Shown in pieces: positions 1-10,999 of a DNA stretch of 64,000 nucleotides. The notes under the pieces are model-generated. The model was given only the letters and a program-made list of their open reading frames with translations, was not told where the DNA came from and searched no databases. Numbering within the stretch: the stretch's first letter is position 1; the number at the start of each line of letters is the position of its first letter. Position numbers and translations under genes: made by a program. Source of the DNA: Batillaria attramentaria (Eukaryota > Mollusca > Gastropoda > Batillariidae); NCBI GenBank assembly GCA_018292915.2, contig JACVVK020000461.1:457501-521500 (forward strand), written 5' to 3'.

Positions 1-1085
1 GGAGGAGGCGTCGGGGTTGGGGGAAGGGGGGGGGGACTTGGAGGATGCTCCTGTTGTGGTGTTCCCCTAATACAGTTGCCAAATCTGATTACTTCCTTGC
101 CGTTCCAGACACAGAGATGGCCGACAATGCCTCACCCCTCACCCGAACATTCCCTGCCACCAGCTCATACACCGACGATACATAATATTATATATACTTT
201 TCAGCAACACGTCCATTGCAGCAAGCCAACTCCCCCCCCCCCCCCAAACAGATTACACTGCTGAGCTGACACTATTATGGCTTATCTGCTCAACTGTATC
301 CCTTTACTGCAGGCCGTGGCTGTAAATAGATTTCAGTGCCGGAACGTGTCTAGCAGCAATGCTGAAACTGAAACTCAGGAGGGGAAAAAAAGAAGGAAGT
401 CTGCACACACTTGCCATTTCGTCGATTGTAACCATCTGAATAGACGCGTTCTGAAGAATCAGGCATGCCGCCATTCAGATGTATGAAAATAAACTTGAGC
501 CTTATCTATTGCAAAAGTTTTGGCAGACTAATGGGGACGGGGGTGGAAGTGAGGGGGGGGGGAGGGGTTGCAGGGGGTCGAGAAATTCAGCCATCCCATT
601 CAGGCACAGATCTATGCAACAACACACGCTGCTCGTGCCTGCAGACTGACAGTGATACTACTGATAGGGTTATGTGGTACATTGTGACGATAAAGCGCAG
701 CAATTAGAACACACACTCCCATCTGCTGCACAGATTAAAACTAGCCCTGCCGGCCAAGATCCGTTTCAGACATGACTCACGTCCTACCAAATTTCAGGAT
801 TCCACTGGCAAAAGAAATGTGCACGTGCGTCCATGGTGCAAAACGCACACTGACACAGTTTCAGTGAAGCCAAATGGAGAGGAGGCAAGATGTTATCGAG
901 TGTGGCCTGACCAGAATCCAACTTCGTCCTTATCGCAACTCTCACAGAATGGCTACATTCAAAAAGTGTTGTGGGTTATGTTAATAATGCCGTGGTCATA
1001 CACTACAGCTGTCCTACAGTTGTCTGTGATTTTTTTTTTTTTTTGCCTCATGCTTATAATTCTCCGGTTAGTCACCAAGTGCAGG

Positions 1086-1087
<2 letters not shown>

Positions 1088-1143
<56 letters not shown>

Positions 1144-1151
1144 GCGTGTGC

Positions 1152-1186
<35 letters not shown>

Positions 1187-1192
1187 TGTGTA
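1088..1192. repeat. Compound (GT)n(GCGT)n(GA)n microsatellite
   Basis: About 25 GT units, then CGTGTG variants, then about 9 GA units. Confidence 0.97.
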
Positions 1193-1296
1193 CAATTATA
1201 TGAATTTATTTATCTTAACTTCTTTATGTGTCTTATGCTCGCCCGCATGAATTGCCCTACGGGGATAAATAAAGTATTTTTGACTTTGACTTTGAC
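1187..1296 (+). mobile_element. LINE-type 3' tail
   Basis: The stretch ends TTGCCCTACGGGGATAAATA, then AAGTATTTTTGACTTTGACTT. A GGGGATAAATAAAGT signal followed by a short iterated tail (TTTGAC)n is the usual 3' end of many non-LTR elements. It resembles the end of the LINE at 35150-35195. No coding part remains. Confidence 0.55.
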
Positions 1297-1602
1297 TAAC
1301 CACTCAGCACTAAACGTTTTAGCATTTTCACGTGCACTGTCGGTTACCTCTGCAGAGAGAGCAACAGCATCACCCACGACAACAATAAACTTTGTTGCAC
1401 TCGCAAGACAGACAAGATCTGTACTGCATGAGATGGTTTAGCGAGACGCGGATTGGCATGTGTCAAGCTCGAATGGTCTATCAACTGTCACCATGATCTC
1501 TGCAAATTCTGGTACTAAATGGTCCCAAGGGTTCATGCAAATATTGGCTCTCGCGTAAACGTGCAGTTGCGAAGTGAGGGTGAAACACAAACGGGGGTGC
1601 AC

Positions 1603-1615
1603 CTCTCTCTCTCTC

Positions 1616-1692
<77 letters not shown>

Positions 1693-1721
1693 CGGTGTGT
1701 GTGTGTGTGTGTGTGTGTCAC

Positions 1722-1815
<94 letters not shown>

Positions 1816-1827
1816 CGTCCGTCCGTG
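1603..1827. repeat. Very long compound microsatellite (CT)n(GT)n(GC)n
   Basis: More than 200 bp of mostly GT units, interrupted by GTGACGGTGTG and GTCACGGTGTG and ending in GCGCGCGC. The interruptions GTGAC and GTCAC are inverted to each other. Confidence 0.97.
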
Positions 1828-2402
1828 CGTTTGTGCGTGCATGTGTGAGGAACACCACGAATACTGAAGGGACTACACCAGCCACAGAAAAGTGCCAAGA
1901 CGTGTGTGGTAAGCACAAACTTAACGCAGAGCACTATATGTAAGTACCGTATGTCCACAACTCAGCTTGTCTCCCCACTCAAGGTACAGACTATTATTAA
2001 TTTTGCCTGTACTTACTTTATGCGGGCACAGACCTGCACCAACATCACTTATCATTACCCTCTTAATCAGTTTTTCAACCCCACTGGGCCTAGGGGGGAA
2101 AAAAATCCTCCTAAAGGCTCAGGTCAAACTCATCACGACTGAGCAACCAATGACTCAGCCCGACAGATTTACATCGGCAACCTTTCGGCTGACGTTACAC
2201 CTGTCAGGGTGAAGAAAATCCATTTCCCTCTGTGGGCCCTGTTTCCTTTTTTCCGCCTCTCCTGACTGCAGCCTCTCCTACTGTGCAGGTAGCAAAGAAG
2301 CGTGGGTACACGCATGCTGGGAATTTCACGTCTCTACTACTTGCTGGAAACAAGGGGGGAAAGTCACAACTATTCTTGGATGTGTGCTACCCACGTAACA
2401 GA

Positions 2403-2665
2403 ATTTTCCGGAATAACTTTACCGGTATCTGTGCCAACAGCAGTCTACTGCTATGTCCGAGAGGACACAAAACAGTTTTGTTGATGAAAACTTCTCCAAC
2501 ACTAAACTTTCCAAAATACTGCTACACAAAACCAAGAAACAGACTTTTCTCTGGAATAAACGCACCAGTATCTGTGCCAAAAGCACTGTGAGCGGGGACG
2601 GAACAGTTTTGTTGACGAAAACGTCTCCAATACTAAGCTTTCCAAACTTATGCTACGCAAGACCA
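2403..2665. repeat. Diverged tandem duplication, period about 143 bp
   Basis: TTTTCCGGAATAAC...GTATCTGTGCCAA...ACAGTTTTGTTGATGAAAAC recurs as TTTTCTCTGGAATAAAC...GTATCTGTGCCAA...ACAGTTTTGTTGACGAAAAC, with several small indels. Confidence 0.8.
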
Positions 2666-3028
2666 GCGCCAAGTCCACTAAATAACTATATGACGATAGT
2701 CAGGAGCATGCGTTTCCAGGCACACCTCTCCTGACTGTCAGCGTCTGTGTAAAAGCTCCTTGCCCTCATGACAACTATAGACCAGAAAAGCCAGTCCCCC
2801 TGATAAACAAGTACTGCTGCTTCGCTCCTATCTACCTTGCGGGGGCGGGCCACTTGGCACCACAGTGCAGGCCACTGGCACTTGACCTGAAGACATTCTA
2901 GTTCTACTACATGTACTACACTGACTGTAGTACTAGAGCTGCCTCTAGCTGTGATACTTTCACCTGTACTGACTACCGAAAGTGAAGGGATCTGACAGAG
3001 AAAAAGCCATCAAAGTAGTAAGATACAC

Positions 3029-3214
3029 GGGTGGGTGGATGTTGGGTGTTGGGTGTTTGGGGGTTTAACGTCCTTTTCCACCACATGCGGGTGATATCAA
3101 AGATGGGGCAACGATGAAAACGCCAGCACAAATATCTGGCCCCAGCCGGGATACGAACTCACGACCCGAGCATTAGAAGTCCAACGCTCTACCATTCAGC
3201 CACCCCGACTCCCC
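3029..3214 (-). mobile_element. tRNA-Arg(TCT)-like SINE, full length, 15 bp target-site duplication
   Basis: On the minus strand the order is: tRNA-like head with GGTGGCTGAATGGTAGAGC (A box region) and GTGAGTTCGTATCCCGG (B box region); body GCCAGATATTTGTGCTGG; then GGAAAAGGACGTTAAAC and a (CACCC)-type tail. Perfect 15 bp duplications AGTAGTAAGATACAC flank it at 3014-3028 and 3215-3229. Confidence 0.9.
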
Positions 3215-3508
3215 AGTAGTAAGATACACACTGTCAGAGGAAACCATAAGCATGTGTCTAATGAGTAACCAAACAACATATATGATTGTATATCACTATA
3301 TGTGTACATGTGTATTGCAAATGGGCATTTGGACATGACTGCGTCCAAAGTACTTCAGGTGTGCACGCATGCATGCCCTCGTCCGGGCGAAGTCACCAAT
3401 TTGTGCCCAATATCCACCTGTAGGCAATGCTGTGAAATGATTCAGATCATACAAGACAGATGTGCTTCACGCACACTTGCCCCGTCAAAGTGCAAAAGGC
3501 AGCAATAC

Positions 3509-3611
3509 CTTAGGGTTGAGGTCGTAGAAGTTGTAGAACTTGAACTTGAGCATGATGAAGTCATTCTCTTGTACTCCCTGCTCCATAAGGGAACGCGAGG
3601 AATCCAGCCAT
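3509..3611 (-). CDS. FERMT2: Kindlin coding exon 5 (F2 start)
   Basis: The acceptor is ATCTTTACAG and the donor AAG|GTATTG. The 103 bases encode [20 protein letters not shown], then [25 protein letters not shown] and FDLNPK-type ends are near-invariant in kindlins. The exon ends in phase 0. The next expected segment (YDA-RINQLYEQAKW in the family) is not found between 1 and 3508, so exon 6 lies beyond the left edge. Confidence 0.97.
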
Positions 3612-6600
3612 CTGTAAAGATTATCAGACTTTCTGTAAGTGAACAATGAACGCTTAGCAGGAGAGATCTGCAATGTCTCAAGGCAACACTTGCTCGTGAC
3701 CTCTATGAGCACAGTTGATGAAGCTCCTATGAAGAGTGGATATTGAGTTCAGTGCATACACAAATTGTATGCAAATATCTGACATGTGTATCTGTGTGCA
3801 TGTCCCAGTAATAACAACTCACAAAAATATATATATAAATGCTGTGTGAAGAGAGTCAATTATTGCATCAAATTACGCTCACTTTTACAGAGTTCTGATT
3901 GTAGCTGCCCTGCTTAGTTTTACAGTGTATCATATCATGCTAATGGCTACCATGTATTCTGTCAGAACTAGTCACTTTCCGTTGTTGCTAGCCCCATTGG
4001 CTACCGGTAATCAAAATTGTTCACATACAGCAAGCATGTAAATGTACAATAAAATAACAAGAAAACAGGGATGTGGACTCATCACTAACTGATCAAATCA
4101 GCAAAACCCAAACCACTCACGCGCAGTTGATGCGGGCCTTCTCGGCAAAGTTTTTGGGCCGGTACAGGTACTGGAAGGCCTCTTTGGCTGGCACAGGGGG
4201 ACTGTTGGCCAGGGACGACTCCATGGAGCCCTCGAAAGACAGGCTGTGCATGGAGCCTGGGGACAGGGTGCCGTTGAATGTGTTGTATGCTGAGATGGAC
4301 ATGGATGTTCCGGGACTTCGCACCAGTGTACTCTGAGAACAAAAATGCAATGGAACATTAATCTGATGATCAAATGACTGTGTGGGACTCAAGACATTGA
4401 GAGATAAAACTGATGTTTTCAGGACGGCGTATCTTTTTCAGTTCAAAACTTTCAATAGCAGTAGCCCTAAGTCTAAAACTTGATTATGTGCACACACAAG
4501 CAAGTTCACGGTTGTAAGGTGTTGATGAACGTGGTTACTAGCTCCCGTGCAACATACGTCACAGCGTATGTTAGGGTTTGTTACCGGCTGACAGATTTTA
4601 AGACTGTCCATTGATGTGAATCCCATCCAATGAACCTCACTTAATTCCTCAGTAATGATTCCGATACTAAATTTCAATTCTGTGGCTGAACAATGGCAAT
4701 GGCATAATGTGTCACCAACTCCCACCTTTACACTGATTTTCATGTGTCACCAACTCCCACCTTTACACTGATTTTCATGTGTCACCAACTCCCACCTTTA
4801 CACTGATTTTCATGTGTCACCAACTCCCACCTTTACACTGATTTTCATGTGTCACCAACTCCCACCTTTACACTGATTTTCATGTGTCACCAACTCCCAC
4901 CTTTACACTGATTTTCATGTGTCACCAACTCCCACCTTTACACTGATTTTCATGTGTCACCAACTCCCACCTTTACACTGATTTTCATGTGTCACCAACT
5001 CCCACCTTTACACTGATTTTCATGTGTCACCAACTCCCACCTTTACACTGATTTTCATGTGTCACCAACTCCCACCTTTACACTGATTTTCCCTATACCA
5101 TCCAGCAAACAAAACAAAAAAAACAAACAAATAAAACAGCCCCCCCCCCCCCCACACACACACCCTGCCCCAAAACAAACAAACAAACAAACATGACACA
5201 AAAACAAACTAATTTAGAAAAAAATAAAAACTTCTCTAACCATTACTTTTGTATTTTACTTTTAGACAGATATAATACTCTCTAACTGGGCAACAGCTCA
5301 GACAGGCAATGAGCTGAAATGAGCTGTATAATTTTCCATCAACACTCTACTTACTGTGGGGGAGGGTCCGATGGGACTTGCGACTGGGGTAGGGGCTGAG
5401 TTTGCCGTCGATGCTGCCCGAGGAGGAGTGGAGGGTCCCATTGGCGCTGAGCGGGCCCGGAGCGTCTCCGGCATCTTTTCTCCGCTTGATCTTCGTCACT
5501 TCCTTCGCCACCCTCTTCAGGTCATCTTTGTCCCACTTCCGTAACAATGACAGTTCTTCTGGATGCCGAATACCTGCCAAATAAAAACAGTACGAACTGG
5601 ATGAAACGGAACCGAAAAGGAAAGCTTAAAGCTTATTTCATATGCGTATTTGAGAAGAGTCCCTCAGCAGCTGGGCTATCTAAGACAGCAAACAAATAAA
5701 ATCAATTATTTATAAAGAAGCAAAAGACACTTACCCACCCACCCACTCACCCCCCCCCCCCCCTCTCCCCCCCCCCCAAAAAAAAACCCAACAAAAAACA
5801 AACAAAACAAAACAAACAAAACAAATAAACACAAAACAACAACAACAAACGTAAAAGACGCAAATGACACCTGAACTGCTGAAAATGCCATATCTGCACA
5901 ACAGAAACAGTACACAGAAAACGAAACGGAAACTTATTTCATGAAAAAAGAGAGCCCCTCAGTATTTGGACTACCTCACACAGCGGCACGCCAAACAAAT
6001 AAAATCAATTAAAAAAAGAAGCCAAATAAACTGATAAAAAGAAGCAAAAAGATTACATCTACAATCCAGATATGTGCAACACCTCCCAGTGGGTGTGCAC
6101 TGCCGCCTTGCTAGGGGGGCGTGTCAACATTGGCTGTGCTTTGAAAGTAATCTATGCCTGTTTTGCACACACGGGTTGAATAAGGCGTGGCGCAGAACAA
6201 GAAAATAACTGTGTCCCTGACACAAAGAAGCATGCCAGTACGCCCCCTTTTTCACAATAATGGACTCTAGAATAAAGGGAGAGAGAGAGAGAGAGAGAGA
6301 GAGCGCACAATTACATTCCTTTTCAGTGTCACCCAGGTCCTTGAAAGAGTGTAAGTAAAAATCACACCGAGCTTTGCACCTCTCAAACTGATTGACCTTA
6401 GCCTGCGTGTGTGCAATGGTTTCTTTCGTAACCCTTGGCAATTTGTAGTGTAGGGCAAACTGAACCGTAGTCAGCATAAAAAGGCCACACGGTGACTACT
6501 AAGCAGTATAAATTTACATTGCACACTCCGCAACCTACTCCCACACCTACAAATAAAACACACATACTGACGTGGCCGTCGGCCCAGTAACCTGTAATAG

Positions 6601-6956
6601 TCTTACTGCTACTGCTAGCTGCAGTCAGTGAAAACTGAAGCAGCATGACAAGTCTGCTAACAAGCTACACGGAGGTTAAACAAAATAGGCGTTTTTCAGG
6701 TGCCCTGGTGCTTCAGAAGTTTCACGATGTGTGCTCACAGCTAAAAACGTTATTTTCAAATATGAGCATAATATAAAAATTATATATATACTACAACATA
6801 TCTTTAGACAGTAGCAACGTATTTGTGCAAGTTGTTTTTTGGTTGATAAACGGCCCAGTTCTTTCTAACCGTCAACTGGCAATCCCGCAGCGTTTTTCCT
6901 GACGATTTTTTGGCTCCTTTGTCTAACAAAGGGAGTCTATGTACTAACCCTCCGTC

Positions 6957-7030
<74 letters not shown>

Positions 7031-9470
7031 CTGTGTGTGTGTGTGTTCGCAGTAAATATAGAAAACCTTAACATTGGCATTTTCTCAGAATCTACAAAGA
7101 GCAGAGGCACCAAACTTGTTTAATTTGAAAGTCAGGCCGTCGAAAAAACGGGTGCTATGGCGTGGGAAAAAAAATTGCCAAATGAGGGTGCGACAGAGAG
7201 CATTATACAATGTAGAGTAATATTATACATGCTTTCTGGGTGCTATGATTCTGAGCGGCAGCACCCGAAAAACGCCCGCCCATTTTACCTCCGTGACCTA
7301 CACATTCTAGAGGCAGGTAACCAGACCCTTACTACGTCCAACGTACTGAAGTGCAATGCAAGCTCACCTGCTGCTACTTAGGGAAAATAGGGCACGGAAC
7401 AAACCCCCTACATCTGCGGTTCGTTTGGTGACATGAATTTGCAGGTGAGAAAGGCCGGTATGCCGTTAATATAAATATCACTTCCCAAACGGTTAGTGTT
7501 TTTGATGCTGACCGTGTGGAAACTGCGCTATCTCAACGTGTACACAAGTCCTGAAAAGAGTAATCAGTATTCTCTTTTCCCTCAAGCAACTGAGTCTACA
7601 CAGAAAATTCATCCGCCAGTTTTCCTCTGATTTTGACATGCACAGCGGATACTTGACGCTATCACACCCAAGGTTAAACACACCTAATCTACGTCCAATT
7701 CAGCATGGACTGCTTGCTATGCTTCTACGGTTTTTTTTTTTTTTTGTTTTTTTTTTGTGTTTTGTTTGTTTTTTTCTTAAAAAAGGACAATTTTACCTGG
7801 TCCCGGGGAGAATTAAAATAGCCTGGCCTACAATGGAAAGGGGTGACAGTGGGAATGGAGAGCGGAAAATGAGAGTATAAAGAGTACATGTACAACGTAG
7901 AGGGTGGGTGGGTGTTTTGAAGTTAACGTCCTTTTCCACCACATACGAGTGGAGTACAACGTACATGTATATATGTATAGTATAAGTTAGAACCAGCATA
8001 ACGAAGATTGTTTCACCAGGGTATAGGCAATACTGAGATTCTTGGAGCTTAAATCTTGAAAGTGTGTCGACATGTACACAGCATTGAAACAAAATGTTGC
8101 CTGTAACTAAGCTGTGCACCCAAACCAACTGCACGATTGTGTCACGCCAAATCAAAAGAGCCTCATTTGACATTCTGAGGAGTACATAAGCGAACTCTGG
8201 TTTAATGTCCAAAATGACACTTTCTTCATTTATAAAATTTTGAAAACTGGTAAGGAACCTCTCATTTCCCCTGTCTCAAGGCCCAAAGGAGGAGAACTGT
8301 CATTATCAGAACCAATACACAGGGAAACTCACCGAGTTCTCTACACAGCTGTACAACGGCAGTGAAACATTTGATGGAGAAGTCGACTCGCAGGTTGTGC
8401 ACCTGAAGGTCGGGTAGCTGTACCCGCAGGTTTTTGTGCATGGGTGTGAAGTGAAGGCGGGCGTCGGCCTGGACGCCGCACTGGTCCAGGGTGGACCTTG
8501 GCCGCAACAACCAGATGTTCTGCTCCGGCCACCATAACGCGTGGTCTGACCAATCCTGTGCGATGTCTGAAAAACACGAACGAAGACAGAATGTAAGGTT
8601 ATAGGTCTAAGTCAGGTGCAATGTAGGAAAACATGCCTCTTACAGATGAATTAGTAGTTAACTTTGGAAACAGCAATGAGTACTGCACTTTCTCTGATGT
8701 CGAGCCCCCCTCCACTCCTCGCGCTACGAGTATGCTGTGCATAATTATGAAGTATTTCAGCACGTTACAAGACCCTCCTCATCATCATCATCGTCCCTTC
8801 GTTTTGTTTCATTCAATCTCTAACTACCCTGATATTCTGTGGTCCACCAACAAAGCGAACAACAGAAGGAACAGTGGCTATTATCATACACTATTCCGTA
8901 CTGCTAACACTCCAACGAAGTGAAGCGAAATGAGTACTGAAACAAATTTGTATTTAAGCTCACATATATGGCTGCCAATAATCAGCACAACCAGCCATTA
9001 TGATCACGCGATCCATTTAATGTAACACAAACACTTCACAATAACAACCTGTTTCAAGTCTACAAACGAATACAGATCTACAGGTCAACAACACCTGGAC
9101 AATACAGGTTGTGCACTTTGTATCTAAGGTCGCAATACAAGACAACTGTGGATAAAATTTGCTACCTGAAAACGTATTTTTCAAGAGATTCTGTTTCTCA
9201 CGCGTTTGTCTGGCATTACGCCAGCGACACACTTTTCAAGCAGAACACTATCATTATCATTAACACGCCAATACCAATTTTCTCTGAGAGCCTTCAGCTC
9301 CACGTTCAAGTCTGCCCCTGATCAATACAACAGTCGAGCTCCCTACCACAACACAGTGAGCGAGTGGATGGTTACGTTTGGAAAGAAAACAACGATGTCT
9401 GAGGGCTGCTGGCGGAACCTAGTAAGTGGAACGGGTTAATTTACCACGCTTGATCGATTGTGGGTCTCAG

Positions 9471-9504
<34 letters not shown>

Positions 9505-9755
9505 AGCTCCAGCTGGAAAGTACTATGTGAGTGTACCTTGAAGCTGGAGATAAACGGGGGAGCCGGGGTGGTCGAATGGTAGAGCGTTGGACTTCTAATG
9601 CTCGGGTCGTGAGTTCGATCCCGGCTGGGGCCAAATATTTGTGCTGGCTTTTTCATCGTTGCCCCGTCTTTGATATCACCCTATGTGGTGGAAAAGGACG
9701 TTAACCCCCCCCCCCACACACACACCCTGGAGATAAACACACTAATTAATCGCTA

Positions 9756-9803
<48 letters not shown>

Positions 9804-10927
9804 GGAACGGAACCTGGAAAGCAACACACCGACCTATATATACAGAAAACAACTTTTCAGTTTCAGTTTCCTATGGCGAATGGGATGAGTTCTACAGAGC
9901 TCCGTAATAATACCTACTAAAAATAGTATATGGATCCGTCTAACTGCCTCCTAAGTTTGCCTCATCCCGACGATAACGAGTCACTTGACCGTGAACGAGC
10001 TGCTGCTGTCCCGCACGCCCTCAGACATACTTTTCTGCATGACTGCACCCTGTACTCCCCCGAGCAGCTGATGATCGGGACACGGACAATCCCTCTGTCC
10101 CTCTCTCTCAAGGAAAGTATGACGACCACAGAGGTACACAAGCCGTGCTTACGCTACAGAATGCGTGACCCAGTGGCTCTGTGGTCAGGGCCATGACGGA
10201 TGATGACACTGTGAGGACATAGTGACCCTTGTCTATTCCGCCATGTACTAGGCTGGCCGGTACGTAGCACTGCACTGCTTTATCGCGTGTGGCATTACTG
10301 ATGTCCCAGGACAAGCGCGGGGCGTAGGTACACCGGGACGGCAGGCAAACAAGACTCATCAAGTCCGTTAGGCAACTGCATAATTTTCACGGCTGGAGCC
10401 ACATAATTATTTGTACAGGCCTTTTTCTCGTTGCCCCGTCTTTGATATCACCTGCACGTGGTGGAACAGGACGTTCAACGCCTAAACAGCCACCCGCCCA
10501 CTCGCATAATTTAAAAAAAAATGTCTCAGCGTATCGCAGATTCACTGTCATAAACTGATAAATAGGCCGAAGTGACATGGACGTGAGAAGCATAAGCCAT
10601 TTCACCAGTTGACTGTACAGCAGAAAAGTACAAATCCTTGGTGGAATTTACAGGACCTTCTGACCCCTTGGTACCACGGCATGCAGTCTTATAGTCTGTA
10701 TAAATAAATATATATAAAGCAAAGTGCAGTTCCTGTTCGTGACCAGCCACAGTCCAACTGCTTGCTTTGCTATGGAATCTCAGAGCCACTGTTTGAATTG
10801 TGCTGGGAGACCAGGTGCTGAATATGAAGCTGACGGCAATGTAAAGGGTACTTCCTGAATAAGTAGACCGATTTCCTAGCCTCCGTTTACCCTCGCCCAA
10901 TAGACCACAGGCCCTGGACTACCCAAT

Positions 10928-10999
<72 letters not shown>

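Larger units (their letters stand above)
1..3508 (-). other. Kindlin intron 5 (left part, truncated by the window edge)
   Basis: The donor GTATTG at 3508 opens this intron. It contains microsatellites (1088-1192, 1603-1827), a LINE-type 3' tail (1187-1296), a diverged tandem pair (2403-2665) and a full SINE (3029-3214). No kindlin exon or other gene is seen. Stretches 1-1080 and 1830-2400 show nothing recognisable. Confidence 0.75.
5574..8332 (-). other. Kindlin intron 2
   Basis: This 2.76 kb intron is bounded by GTGAGT (8332) and TTTGGCAG (5574). It contains A-rich low-complexity DNA (5750-6060), a (GA)n array at 6278-6303, a long (GT)n array at 6959-7047 and a tiny 5'-truncated SINE at 7900-7953. 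No coding potential was recognised. Confidence 0.85.

Noticed and set aside
1438..1958. Long HTHTHT or CVCVCV proteins (also at 38435-38930, 52422-52778, 56487-56835, 59080-59464 and elsewhere)
   Set aside because: They are direct translations of GT/CA microsatellites in several frames.
4438..4743. 101-codon minus-strand frame ending in the minisatellite region
   Set aside because: It lies within kindlin intron 3, begins in the repeat unit and has no recognisable domain.
4706..5090. CRISPR-like array of 35 bp repeats
   Set aside because: The units are directly adjacent with no unique spacers, and the window is animal DNA; it is a minisatellite inside an intron.
9556..9640. tRNA-Arg(TCT) gene
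   Set aside because: Identical tRNA-like heads recur in many SINE copies, the acceptor stem pairs poorly and each is followed by the SINE body; these are SINE heads, not functional tRNA genes.
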